Below, in pieces: positions 36,087 through 45,600 of a DNA stretch of 46,838 bases. The DNA comes from an uncultured Mycoplasmatota bacterium (GTDB lineage: Bacteria; Bacillota_I; Bacilli_A; Izemoplasmatales; Izemoplasmataceae), in assembly GCA_913056275.1 (NCBI GenBank), contig CAJXLP010000006.1, forward strand, positions 1 to 46,838, given 5' to 3'. Position 1 is the first letter of the stretch; each line of letters opens with the position of its first letter. Under the pieces are notes generated by a model. That model searched no databases. It was not told where the DNA came from and saw nothing but the letters and a program-made list of their open reading frames with translations. The position numbers and the translations under genes were made by a program.

Positions 36087-37445
36087 ATGGAATTATCCAA
36101 TATTTTTAAGAACCAACAAAATTTTTTTAACAGCAATACAACTAAGTCCTATGCCTTTCGTTATGAAATGCTCAGTAAGTTAGAAAGCTTAATCCATGAC
36201 GAACAAGCGTCCATCGAAGCCGCATTAACGGCGGACTTGCATAAGTCTCCATTTGAACGCTACGCCACGGAAGTGGGCTTTTGCATGCGTAGTGTGCGAG
36301 AAGCCAAGAAGTCGTTAAAAAAATGGATGAAAGTGCGCAAAGAAAAAACACCACTCACGCAATTCGGCGCCAAAAGTTACTCCATGTACGAACCCAAAGG
36401 GAGTGTCTTAATCATCGGCCCGTTTAACTATCCGTTTCAACTCGTTATTGAGCCGTTAATCGGAGCCATCGCTGCTGGAAATACCGTCATCATTAAGCCG
36501 TCGGAACATACGACGCATACCGAAAAATGGCTAGAAACCCATCTAAACGCCCGTTTTGACTCTGATTACTTACACGTGACTACGGGCGGAAAAGAAACTG
36601 TTCAGGCGCTCTTAGAGATTCCCTTTGATCACATCTTTTTCACGGGATCGACCACCGTCGGTAAGATCGTCTATGAAGCCGCCGCTAAGCATTTAACCCC
36701 TGTCACCTTAGAACTGGGTGGAAAATCACCGACGATCATTGAAAAAACGGCGAAGCTTGACGTGGCTGCCCGGCGTATCGTCTATGGAAAGTATTTAAAT
36801 GCTGGTCAGACGTGCATTGCCCCCGATTATATTTACGTGGATGAAAGCATCCAAAAACCGTTTGAAGCAGCGCTTAAAAAAGTCTTGGATGAATTTTATC
36901 CGGCCTCCACAGATCACTTAGGCCATATCGTCTCACACAATCACTTCAAGCGCTTAAATGCACTCATTGACCCAGATAAAGTGATTTATTCATACGACAC
37001 TGAGGCTCCGTTAAAAATGTCACCGACCGTGATGACGAATGTCACGTGGCAAGACGCTGTGATGCAAGAAGAAATATTTGGGCCGATTTTACCCATCTTA
37101 ACGTTCAAAAACCTCAAAGAAGCGATGCAACGCATTAAGGCGAACCCGAAACCACTCGCACTTTACTTATTTACCGAGGACCACGGGGTAATGGAAGAGG
37201 TATTTAATACGCTGTCGTTTGGTAATGGGGCGATCAATGACACACTCATGCAAGTGGCTAATCCACATCTACCATTTGGGGGGGTTGGGGCGTCTGGCTT
37301 TGGGTCGTATCACGGAAAGACCAGTTTTACTGAGTTTTCACACCGTAAAACGTATATGCAAAAATCCACACGATTTGACCCGAAATTTCTCTACCCACCG
37401 TATGATGAAAAGCAAGTACAGATGATTAAGAAATTACTCAAGTAA
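36087..37445 (+). CDS. NAD(P)-dependent aldehyde dehydrogenase, class-3-like
   Basis: 452 aa, the length of short ALDH3-type enzymes such as AldY/YwdH of Bacillus. Key residues: the oxyanion/cofactor region GPFNYPFQLVIEPLIGAIAAG, cofactor motif FTGSTTVGKIVYEAA, general-base Glu in LELGGKSPT, catalytic Cys in NAGQTCIAPDY, and EEIFGPILPI. It oxidises aldehydes, often medium or long-chain or aromatic ones in this group, to acids. The C-terminal extension of membrane-bound fatty aldehyde dehydrogenases is absent. GGAGTATTCT precedes the ATG. Substrate cannot be inferred from the neighbours. Confidence 0.92.
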   Translation: MELSNIFKNQQNFFNSNTTKSYAFRYEMLSKLESLIHDEQASIEAALTADLHKSPFERYATEVGFCMRSVREAKKSLKKWMKVRKEKTPLTQFGAKSYSMYEPKGSVLIIGPFNYPFQLVIEPLIGAIAAGNTVIIKPSEHTTHTEKWLETHLNARFDSDYLHVTTGGKETVQALLEIPFDHIFFTGSTTVGKIVYEAAAKHLTPVTLELGGKSPTIIEKTAKLDVAARRIVYGKYLNAGQTCIAPDYIYVDESIQKPFEAALKKVLDEFYPASTDHLGHIVSHNHFKRLNALIDPDKVIYSYDTEAPLKMSPTVMTNVTWQDAVMQEEIFGPILPILTFKNLKEAMQRIKANPKPLALYLFTEDHGVMEEVFNTLSFGNGAINDTLMQVANPHLPFGGVGASGFGSYHGKTSFTEFSHRKTYMQKSTRFDPKFLYPPYDEKQVQMIKKLLK

Positions 37446-37454
37446 GGGGAACAG

Positions 37455-38351
37455 ATGCCACTTTCGATTGTTTCAGGGGATTTGGCTCATACGACCGCGG
37501 ATATTGTTGTGAATTCCGCCCACCCAGCGCCTCAGATAGGCACTGGGGTGGAAAAGGCGATTTATGATGGGGCGGGTCCTGAATTATTGCGCGAGCGAAC
37601 TGCGTATGGCCCACTGGCTGAGGGGGTGCTTTTCAAGTCGCCCGCGTTTCAGTTAAAGGCGACATTCATTTATCACGTGATTACCCCCAATTATCAAGAC
37701 GCGGATGCGGCGATTCGCTTAGCAGCCATTTATCAGATGTGCTTAGCCAGAGCTTTAGAAGATGCGGTTCAGTCGATTGCCTTTCCCTTATTAGGCAGTG
37801 GCAACCACATATTCCCAAAAGCCAAAGCTTTAAGCATCGCCACCGACCAAATTAAACAGTTTTTATCGCTGCATGATATGGACGTCATCCTTGTCATTTA
37901 CGACCAAAAAAACTTCCAAATCGCGTCCCCCATCGACGATGTCTTAGACATCCCGATCATGCAGGCTGAGTACGCATCTCTCAACGCGATGCGATCCATC
38001 GACGAAGAAGCACCTAGCCAAGAATCCTTTCAAGCCATGCTTTTTAGGCTGATTGATGCCCGCGGCTTACACGATGTAGAGGTCTATAAAAACGCCAATA
38101 TCTCGCGCAAGGTTTTTTCTAAAATTCGCTCGAATGTGGGCTATCAACCAGCAAAGAAAACTGCCATTGCGCTATCAGTGAGCATCCAACTGTCGTTGGA
38201 TGAAACGCTTGACTTACTGGCTACTGCGGGATATACCTTATCCGATTATTTATTGTTTGACCGGATTGTTCGCACCTTTATTACCCGAGCAGATTACGAT
38301 ATTTTTGCACTTAATGAAACGTTGTTTTTCTACGATCAATCCACCCTGTAA
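37455..38351 (+). CDS. Macrodomain protein with C-terminal HTH-like domain
   Basis: 298 aa. Residues about 1-160 form a macrodomain (Appr-1''-p processing): IVSGDLAHTTADIVVNSAHP, then the loop GTGVEKAIYDGAG replacing the usual GGGGV, and AFPLLGSGNHIFP near the distal ribose. Such domains bind ADP-ribose or remove it from proteins. Residues about 200-298 form a helical domain, VYKNANISRKVFSKIRSN through TAGYTLSDYLLFDRIV to YDIFALNETLFFYDQ, a module I recall from many Bacillota macrodomain proteins that looks like an XRE-type helix-turn-helix. Start ATG has AAGGGGAACAG upstream. Lies just before the VWA gene; partner function possible. Confidence 0.82.
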   Translation: MPLSIVSGDLAHTTADIVVNSAHPAPQIGTGVEKAIYDGAGPELLRERTAYGPLAEGVLFKSPAFQLKATFIYHVITPNYQDADAAIRLAAIYQMCLARALEDAVQSIAFPLLGSGNHIFPKAKALSIATDQIKQFLSLHDMDVILVIYDQKNFQIASPIDDVLDIPIMQAEYASLNAMRSIDEEAPSQESFQAMLFRLIDARGLHDVEVYKNANISRKVFSKIRSNVGYQPAKKTAIALSVSIQLSLDETLDLLATAGYTLSDYLLFDRIVRTFITRADYDIFALNETLFFYDQSTL

Positions 38352-38379
38352 AAGTCGCTTCCCAGGCGACCTTTTTTTT
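38352..38379 (+). terminator. Terminator after the macrodomain gene
   Basis: GTCGC (38354-38358) / GCGAC (38366-38370) stem with a seven-base loop followed by eight T residues; stem is short, so it may be leaky toward the VWA gene. Confidence 0.65.
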
Positions 38380-38420
38380 GCCTCACTTTTCTATGATGAA
38401 AGAAAAAGGAGGCACTAATT

Positions 38421-39056
38421 ATGGCAAAAGAAGTGGTATTTATTTTGGACCGTTCAGGGTCCATGCAAGGATTAGAAGCCGATACCATCGGTGGATTTAA
38501 TGGGTTAATCGAGCAACAAAAAGCATTGAGAGGAAAGGTCTATGTGACCACGGTCCTGTTTGATGACGCGTATGAGACGTTGGATGATTATACGCCGTTA
38601 GATGCGATTGAGCCCCTTGATCATTCGCAGTATTACGTCCGCGGAACGACGGCGTTACTCGATGCGGTGGGTAAAACCATCACCCGCGTGGCGGGCCGTG
38701 AGCGCGGGCAAAAGCGCCGGAACAATGTATTGGTCGTCATCATGACGGACGGTTTAGAAAATGCCTCACAAGAATATTCGTATCCAGCGGTCAAATCACT
38801 CATTGATACGTATCAACGCGAATTAGGCTGGGAATTTCTCTTTTTAGGTGCCAATATCGATGCGGTTAAAGCCGGCCGTAATATGGGCATTCGTCCGGAC
38901 CGATCTGCGCATTTTCACGCCGACCGGGACGGTGTTAAAACCAATTTTAGAGGCGTCAACCGAGCAGTCCATGAGTTTCGTAGTGAGGCGAGTATGAGCC
39001 ACGCCTGGCGCGAAGATATCGACGCCGACTATCGATCACGCAAGAAAAAGAAATAA
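38421..39056 (+). CDS. Cytoplasmic VWA-domain protein (TerY/YfbK-like)
   Basis: 211 aa, a von Willebrand factor A fold with a complete MIDAS metal site: DRSGSM near the N-terminus, the Thr in RGTTALLDAVG, and the Asp in MTDGLEN. No signal peptide or membrane helix. The C-terminal tail is basic (YRSRKKKK), which could contact nucleic acid or the membrane. Strong AAAAGGAGG ribosome site and a possible TATGAT -10 at 38392-38397 give it partly independent expression. Standalone bacterial VWA proteins of this type occur in stress-response gene sets; the specific role here is unknown. Confidence 0.82.
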   Translation: MAKEVVFILDRSGSMQGLEADTIGGFNGLIEQQKALRGKVYVTTVLFDDAYETLDDYTPLDAIEPLDHSQYYVRGTTALLDAVGKTITRVAGRERGQKRRNNVLVVIMTDGLENASQEYSYPAVKSLIDTYQRELGWEFLFLGANIDAVKAGRNMGIRPDRSAHFHADRDGVKTNFRGVNRAVHEFRSEASMSHAWREDIDADYRSRKKKK

Positions 39057-39095
39057 TCATATGATATAAAGGCGCTCTAAAAATGGGGCTGAAAG

Positions 39096-39104
39096 TGATA
39101 TAAT
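39096..39104 (+). promoter_or_regulatory. Extended -10 promoter of the zinc-finger/XRE/Panacea gene
   Basis: TGATATAAT, 27 bases before the ATG; -35 unclear. A further AT-rich stretch between it and the RBS may host autoregulation. Confidence 0.55.
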
Positions 39105-39131
39105 ACGGGTAATATAGTTAAGGAGTCTCGC

Positions 39132-40067
39132 ATGAACCTTCCCTTTTGTGAGCAGTGTCAAAGCGCCCGTACGTCTGGTCAACTCACCATCCCCCTAGAG
39201 CGAACCGTCAAAGGGGAACTCATACAGTTAGATATCGATACTGATTTATGTACATGGTGTGACGCCAATCCAAAGAAGTTAACGCGTGAATTACGGCGTT
39301 TGTTTAATGACGCATACCGTGCCAAACACGATCTAGTCACAACGGGTGAAATCAAACAGACTCGGCAAGAATTCGGACTGAATCAACGCGATTTTGCGCG
39401 GTTGATTGGGCTTGGTGAAATTACCGTGGCCCGGTATGAATCGGGATTTATTCCGTCCAAAGCCAATTCCTTAAGAATTCGTCAGTTAAATGATCTCGAT
39501 CGTTTGAAAGCCTACTACAAAGACACAAAAGACGCCTTGTCCAAACGGGCCGTAGAAAAAATCGAACGGTACATTCAAACCTTTGTGTCGATTGAAAACG
39601 GCAACCGAGTCTATGAAAACGAGCGCTTTTTCTTATTGACTGCCTTGTTTGTCGAACTGGCCAATGAAAAGCGCATTCCGATGTATGTGACCAAACTCAA
39701 TAAATACATGTTTTATGCGGACTTTTTATCGTTCAAACGATTTGCGACGTCGATTACAGGCTCCCGGTATGTTCGCTTGTCGTTTGGTCCGGTACCGAAT
39801 CGTTATGATTATAAGTATGACATGAACCCGTACATTGAAACACGGGTTGAAGACGACGCGATTTTGTATTACCGGACGCCCCGTAAATTAGATTTACAGC
39901 CCTTCACTTCACACGAGCGCTCCGTCATCGAAGAAGTGTTTACGCTCTTACATGGCATGCGGTCATCGGAAGTCTCAGAAATGAGTCATAAAGAAGCCGC
40001 CTGGGTGAATACTGAGCCTGGGGAATACGTCTCTTACTTACATGCCAAAGACTTAAGGATTGCGTAG
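39132..40067 (+). CDS. Zinc-finger/XRE-HTH/Panacea (DUF4065, SocA-like) protein, candidate antitoxin-regulator
   Basis: 311 aa, three parts. A zinc ribbon has Cys6, Cys9, Cys40 and Cys43 (FCEQC ... LCTWC), like MqsA/YgiT. An XRE helix-turn-helix covers about residues 74-118 (LNQRDFARLIGLGEITVARY). A C-terminal Panacea/DUF4065 domain covers about 175-290 with ANEKRIPMYVTKLNKYMFYA and RYVRLSFGPVPNRYDY. Panacea is known as a promiscuous antitoxin domain that neutralises many unrelated toxins (PanA), and the same fold appears in SocA. The HTH suggests self-repression. The next gene starts 3 bases after the stop and encodes a small membrane protein, a candidate toxin. RBS AAGGAGTC. A pure transcription-factor role remains possible. 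Confidence 0.82.
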   Translation: MNLPFCEQCQSARTSGQLTIPLERTVKGELIQLDIDTDLCTWCDANPKKLTRELRRLFNDAYRAKHDLVTTGEIKQTRQEFGLNQRDFARLIGLGEITVARYESGFIPSKANSLRIRQLNDLDRLKAYYKDTKDALSKRAVEKIERYIQTFVSIENGNRVYENERFFLLTALFVELANEKRIPMYVTKLNKYMFYADFLSFKRFATSITGSRYVRLSFGPVPNRYDYKYDMNPYIETRVEDDAILYYRTPRKLDLQPFTSHERSVIEEVFTLLHGMRSSEVSEMSHKEAAWVNTEPGEYVSYLHAKDLRIA

Positions 40068-40070
40068 CCG

Positions 40071-40349
40071 ATGATTGCTGATTTTTTTAACCGGGTTGTG
40101 ATTGACTGGTTGTATGGCCAAGAAATCTTAGACCTCTTTGATCAATATTTTTTAGCACTCAATGATACCCAACAAGTCTTATTATTGATTGGGGTAGCTA
40201 TTCTCAGCGTTTTAGGGGCCTTGGCCGTGGTCAAAGCCATCTTAAAAATTACGTTATTTTGGATCAAGCTTGTCTTGTTCATTGCCCTCGCCTATTACGT
40301 AGTTGTCATCGTATTTGGCATCGACGTTTTGGCCTTACTCGGCCTTTAA
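40071..40349 (+). CDS. Small membrane protein, candidate toxin of the Panacea-domain pair
   Basis: 92 aa. An amphipathic N-terminal third (MIADFFNRVVIDWLYGQEIL) is followed by two hydrophobic helices near residues 37-56 and 60-90 (VLLLIGVAILSVLGALAVV; FWIKLVLFIALAYYVVVIVF). Only two or three Lys separate the helices. It starts 3 bases after the Panacea-domain gene and ends at a terminator, so the two form a closed two-gene unit. Membrane-damaging small proteins are among toxins known to pair with Panacea antitoxins, which makes a toxin role plausible; no homologue was recognised and an ordinary membrane protein is the alternative. Confidence 0.6.
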   Translation: MIADFFNRVVIDWLYGQEILDLFDQYFLALNDTQQVLLLIGVAILSVLGALAVVKAILKITLFWIKLVLFIALAYYVVVIVFGIDVLALLGL

Positions 40350-40351
40350 AA

Positions 40352-40377
40352 AAAACCCTCCAAATGTGGAGGGTTTT
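40352..40377. terminator. Bidirectional terminator between the two-gene unit and mscS
   Basis: Stem AAAACCCTCCA (40352-40362) / TGGAGGGTTTT (40367-40377), AATG loop, with A- and T-tracts on either side. Confidence 0.92.
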
Positions 40378-40384
40378 ATTTTTT

Positions 40385-41428
40385 TTAAGCATCTTTCGCT
40401 TGGTGCATGACAATTTGTGGGAAGGGAATGCCAATGCCTTTTTCATCAAAGAGCATTTTAACCTCACGATTGAGTAACCGGATCACATTGTATCGGTCAG
40501 TCTCAATGGTTTTTGCGGTAATCCGTAAGTTGACAGATGAATCACCGAGAGATTGTACACCCACATATGTGGGACCTTCAACAATGATGTTTTGATATTT
40601 TTTGGCGAGTGTTGGTAAAAATTTCTCCAAGGCTTTTTCCACGACGGGAATGTCTTGATCGTATTCAATGCCAATTTCACAAATGGCTGTGGACAAATTG
40701 GACGATGAATTAATGACATTCCGAATGTCAGAGTTGTTGATGATTTTCAGGTCATAGTTTATCGCATCGACAATTTTCGTTGTCCGCAATCCAATTTGCT
40801 TGACGACGCCGCGGTAGTCCCCAATAATGACGACTTCCCCCACCGCAAATTGTTTTTCAATGATTAAAAACAAGCCACTAATGACATCTTCTACGAGGCT
40901 TTGTGCCCCGAAACTGACCACTAATCCAATAATCCCAAATGAAGCAACCAGGGTCGTTGAGTTAACCCCAAAGGCTGTCAAGATGAGGAACACCGCCATG
41001 AAGCCAATGCCCCACTTAATCACACTTTTTAAGAGATGAATGGCGGTCGGATTTTGACTTTTTCGGGTGGTCACATCGACGAGCAACTGTAAAATTTTGT
41101 TGAGCGCCCAAACAAAGATTAAGATGCCTAAGGATTCTAAAATCCGTAAATAATTATTCGCAACAAGCGAGGTGATATCAAAAAATTGACCCAAAGAGCT
41201 GCCGACAATATCGGCAAACGCACTTCCTGGAAATAATACTTCAGCCAAGAGCGTCACCGTCACAACAAGCCCAATGAACCCGTACGTCAAATACGGCCGG
41301 GACCGTTTCATAATTGAGGGATTTTCTACAGGTTTTTCTTCAATATCAAAATCTTTGGTTTCTTCGGTTTCGTACTCTTTGAGTTCCTCAGACTCTTTTG
41401 GGTCTTGAGGATTTTTTACATCTGCCAT
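40385..41428 (-). CDS. MscS-family mechanosensitive ion channel
   Basis: 347 aa. A very acidic cytoplasmic N-terminus (residues 1-38, many Glu/Asp/Lys) is followed by about four helices. The pore helix and following beta domain carry the family core: LVASFGIIGLVVSFGAQSLV, DVISGLFLIIEKQFAVGE and VVKQIGLRTTKIV. It opens under membrane tension to release solutes in hypo-osmotic shock. Three helices before the pore helix is the YggB/MscMJ-like plan with one extra. TAGGAG precedes the ATG, and the gene starts 2 bases after the stop of the surface-protein gene, so the three minus-strand genes look like one operon. Confidence 0.9.
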   Translation of the reverse strand: MADVKNPQDPKESEELKEYETEETKDFDIEEKPVENPSIMKRSRPYLTYGFIGLVVTVTLLAEVLFPGSAFADIVGSSLGQFFDITSLVANNYLRILESLGILIFVWALNKILQLLVDVTTRKSQNPTAIHLLKSVIKWGIGFMAVFLILTAFGVNSTTLVASFGIIGLVVSFGAQSLVEDVISGLFLIIEKQFAVGEVVIIGDYRGVVKQIGLRTTKIVDAINYDLKIINNSDIRNVINSSSNLSTAICEIGIEYDQDIPVVEKALEKFLPTLAKKYQNIIVEGPTYVGVQSLGDSSVNLRITAKTIETDRYNVIRLLNREVKMLFDEKGIGIPFPQIVMHQAKDA

Positions 41429-41430
41429 AA

Positions 41431-42687
41431 TTATTCTCCTATCGTGTGAATGACCAATTCAGGATCATTCGGTTGGTTTAAGATGAGGCCAATGGTGATT
41501 GTATGATATGCATTGTTGGGACTTGGTACTAAGCGAAAGAGCGATGTAGGTCCGACTTCTGAGACAAAGCTTAAGGGGGATTCAAACAGCAAGGTTCCGC
41601 TAGCATCGTACCCTCTTACAAACGTTGATTTAAACCAGGTGTCATAGTTTTCAACACTCAGTAAATATTCGCTTGACGCGTCATGCTCGATAATGTTTAA
41701 AACGTAGAAAAGGTCATCGGGTGTTTCGATTTGCACGGTCGCAAACGTTTTTTGATTGGGTGTGCCCAGTCGATCATCGACGTATGTGACATAGTAGACG
41801 AATTCATAGACATTTTCAGGCGCCACATCAATGACCGTATCGTCTGTCATCTCCAATGAATCAATCAAAATGCCATTTTCGATAATATCTAGCCGGTACG
41901 TTTGTTCGGTAAAAGCGTCTAAATCGGGACTGGGTTGAATGAGAACTTGCGTGGGATTGATCAGCTGCGCGGTCATTGATGCCTCAAAATACGCGGGCGG
42001 ATGAATCGTTTTTTCATCTAAGACAATCAGCTCACTGTCTGCAGTAATCGCCTGTAATTGTAACTGAAAGGACGCATTTGTTTTTGGAAAATCAATCGAT
42101 GTGGCACTTTCGCCTTCACTCACCGGGCTTTGACTAAGCGTTTGATTCGCCTCTATGACCACAAGTTGGTAAAAATTGATGTCCACGCCACCGGCTTGGG
42201 TATATAGTTCGAGGGTAGCTTGATAAGCGTTCGGTGTTTCTTCAAAGCTTAAAGGCCCAATGACACCGGCCAGTTCATTTTCCGTGCTAACTGATTCATT
42301 GGCTAAGGTCACCCAGGTGACGCCTTTGTCCATTTGCACGGTGAAGTTATAGTTGGCATTCGGTCGTAAGTCTTCAAGCACTTGTTCGTTGAGTCCATAC
42401 GCTAAATCAACCTCAATGCGCTCCCATTGGTTTTCAATGACAAGGCGTAACGGTCGACCGTTGGCCGTGCCATCTTCAGCAACCTCTTCAATCACTTCAA
42501 TTTCGTAATAAATCGAATCTTCTAAAAGTTTAAACTCATTAAATTCCGCCGCAACGTTATCGAATAACGGGGTCGCCACCACGACGGCCGTTGCAGAAGC
42601 AGTCACGCCGACAGAATTTTGAAAGAGCCGCTTGATTTTATCACGCCGTTGGCGGTCTAGTTGTTTTTTCTTGGCCTTCGCGTCCAT
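41431..42687 (-). CDS. Secreted or membrane-tethered surface protein with beta-sandwich (Fn3-like) repeats
   Basis: 418 aa. A basic N-terminus (MDAKAKKKQLDRQRRDKIKR) is followed by one hydrophobic segment near residues 27-45 (GVTASATAVVVATPLF) that could be a signal peptide or an N-terminal anchor. The rest is acidic and beta-rich, with repeated fibronectin-III-like patterns (YEIEVIEE, ANYNFTVQMDKGVTW, QTYRLDIIENGIL, VYEFVYYVTYVDD), about four domains. No enzyme motif, no LPXTG, no C-terminal helix. Its ATG overlaps the stop of the giant surface protein by one base, indicating joint expression and perhaps a shared surface complex. Function unknown. Confidence 0.7.
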   Translation of the reverse strand: MDAKAKKKQLDRQRRDKIKRLFQNSVGVTASATAVVVATPLFDNVAAEFNEFKLLEDSIYYEIEVIEEVAEDGTANGRPLRLVIENQWERIEVDLAYGLNEQVLEDLRPNANYNFTVQMDKGVTWVTLANESVSTENELAGVIGPLSFEETPNAYQATLELYTQAGGVDINFYQLVVIEANQTLSQSPVSEGESATSIDFPKTNASFQLQLQAITADSELIVLDEKTIHPPAYFEASMTAQLINPTQVLIQPSPDLDAFTEQTYRLDIIENGILIDSLEMTDDTVIDVAPENVYEFVYYVTYVDDRLGTPNQKTFATVQIETPDDLFYVLNIIEHDASSEYLLSVENYDTWFKSTFVRGYDASGTLLFESPLSFVSEVGPTSLFRLVPSPNNAYHTITIGLILNQPNDPELVIHTIGE

Positions 42688-45600
42688 TAGCTTCGCCGCC
42701 TTTCATAGAGGATACCAAGCCCGAGAAGTCCCACGCCCCAAATCAATAAAGAGATGGTCGGCTTTAAATTCGTTGGTTCGATATCGACCTCAGATGTGTC
42801 ATCGATGTGCGGCGCCCCAGAAAGTTGTGAAAGTAAACGTGTATCCCGTTGTTCAAACGCGATAGTAGGATTAAACACATACGGATAAACGCGGGCATTT
42901 TGTCCATTTTCAATGAGCGTTGTTGCCGCAAACCGAATTCCTCCCCCAAATGGTTCTGAGTAGTACCCACTGAAGATGAGCGGGCTGGGCGGCATTAAGG
43001 GTGGTGCGGTAAAGGGTTGATCAGTCGTGTGGGTCATTTGAATGGTTTGATCGGGGGTGACGATGGTTTGCCGCGAGGTGAAGGCTTCATACTGAGCGGC
43101 CACTGTGACTCCACGTAAAGGCACCGTCAATTCATCGATTAGCTCCCCCTCATTCAGCCACCCTATAAACGCATACCCTGTGACATTGGAGTCTGGTAAA
43201 TCGATGTGTGATTCAAAGGGGGCTTCTAAAATCACGGATTCATTTTTGTGTATAAATGTAATCGGATAAATGATGGGCAAGAACTCGGCAGAGACTACGC
43301 CGCCTCCAGCAGGCATGGTAAGACGATTGCCAGTGATTCGATTTCCATTTAAGGCCCAACCGGAGAATAAATAGCCAAGTTTTTCTACGGTCGGCAAGTT
43401 TATCGTCGACCCAAAGTCTTGGGTGAGTGTTTGAATGACCGCATTATCAAACCCACGAATCGTTAATGTGAATGATTGAATGGTAAATTGTGCGGTTAAC
43501 GTGACGGGTTCTTCCGGCATGGTTGTAAGCGTCACACGTTCACCGTTTAAGAACCACCCGTCGAAGGTATGCCCAGGTTTAGAAAGCGACGGTAAGGTGA
43601 TGGCTTCTCCGATGAGAGCTGTAATCGGCTGTGTGGCATCTCCACCTGGATTATTTAAAGTAATAGTTTGCTCGTCTTTCATCCATGAGGCCACTAAGGT
43701 TGCGCCTTCGAGGGGCATGGTGGAAAGATTTGTTTTCACCCCATTTAACATCCATCCATCAAAGGTGTGATTATCATAGACAGGCGTCGGTAGCGTTATA
43801 TCACTCATGTATGGGGCCGTGAGGGTCGCAATACTCGGTGCGCCTTGTGTGTCAAACTGAATCGTATAAGGTTTAGGCTCCATGATGGCCCGAATTGTTT
43901 TATCGCCTAAAGGCATACGGTTGAAACTGACATTCGTTCCGCCTTCAAACCATCCTCTAAACGTATATCCTTCGAGGGTGTACAGAGGAACCACAATCGG
44001 ACTGTCAAAGGCTGCCGTAATTGTTGAGGTCTCATCGTTCGCAGTATTGGTCATCGTAAGCGTGTAGAGGTTTGCTTCCCAACGCGCCGTGTACGTTTGG
44101 TTGCCGAAAGGCACCGTGGTCGTGTAGGGAATCCGTTGATTTCCTTGGTACCACCCTAAGAGGGTATAGCCCGGGCGCTTGGCAGCAGGAAGTCTAATGG
44201 CGCTATCGTATGGCCCCGTGATGGCATCTTCAGGCTCACCGCCCGCGACCTCAAACGTGATCGTATAATCATTGATTCTCCACACTGCAGTCAGTGTCAT
44301 GTTTTCAGAAATGGTGAGTGCACTGGCTGAGATATGATTCACATCCACCCAGTCAAGAAAGGTATATCCAGATCGGGATGGAATTGGGAGATTGACAAGG
44401 TTGGCATTGTATCCCATTTGAAGGGTAGAGGTTGTAATGGATCCTCCACTGGAATTGAGATTCAGTGTGTAGGTCTCAACGACATAGCGTGTGGTGATGG
44501 TTACTGGAGATGTGGATGACATATTTAATTCTGAAGCAGTGAAGTAATAGGGTTGATCGAACTCACAGAGAAATTTTAGGGCAGTTGAAGTACTCTGATC
44601 GTCCCAGCCTTTTTCAGAATCATAGTCAGCTGAATCATTTGAGTACCAAGCGACCAATCCATCTTGGCCACCTGAGTCATTAGGCTCACCAGTGGCCCAT
44701 AAGTTAAAACCACCCCCAATGGAGTTAATCGAACCTTCATTATTTTCCCAAATCCATGAACCTTCAGTAGTTATGTCATTGCCTCCAATCCAAATGTTTG
44801 AATTCGATCCAATGATGTTTTGTGTAATGAACTGGTGTTCGATTAAACTTGTGACCGTCGCTAAATAGCCACCGTTAGAAGCACAATAATCTCTTGCATC
44901 TGGATAGCTTTTTGTCGTTGAGCTCAGCAAATATCTATTGCCATCATCGTAATCAAGATTAAATCTGGTGATTGATGCATTAGTGATGAAAAGTTGAACC
45001 GATCCGTTTGAAATAGAGTGCGATAAGAATTTGTATCCATTGTCTGGATTAATTAGTGAGACAGACGTTTCAGATCCACCCGTTTCATCCACAACGGTAT
45101 AAGTGGTCTCGTACACTTTATCCCAAATGGCATACATTTCTTGGGTGGAACTGGATGCTGGGATTAACTCTGCGGTTGATTGAGAAAAATGTTTGAATGT
45201 AAAATTCTTGAAGCCAAACAAATCAGATGGTGAAATAGCCCCCGCACTGAGGACGTAAAAATCTTCATAGCCTAACTCATCTAAAGTACTTGAACGATGA
45301 ACAACGCGAATCGGTTTTAACGACGCATCCGTGACGACACGGCTGTTATTGAGATCGTCCACGCCTTTAAACGTTAAGCCGCTTAGCGTGGTAACGGTAA
45401 ATGGGCCTGTATAGGGGGTGTAGGTAATTCCCGCATCTGTTGAATAGGATAAATTTATGAGTCGATTTGGGTCCGAGTAAAGAACCGCTAATTCTACGTC
45501 ATACCCTGATTCTTGGGAAGAAATGGTCGGTTGAAATACCGGGTCTTGGTTTTGTAAAGCATCGGGCGCCGCAAATGCCCAGCGTGCATACACCGCCACA

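Noticed and set aside
43083-44471. CRISPR or recent DNA tandem repeat
   Set aside because: The repetition is at protein level in roughly 65-residue diverged units inside one reading frame; no short identical DNA repeats with spacers.
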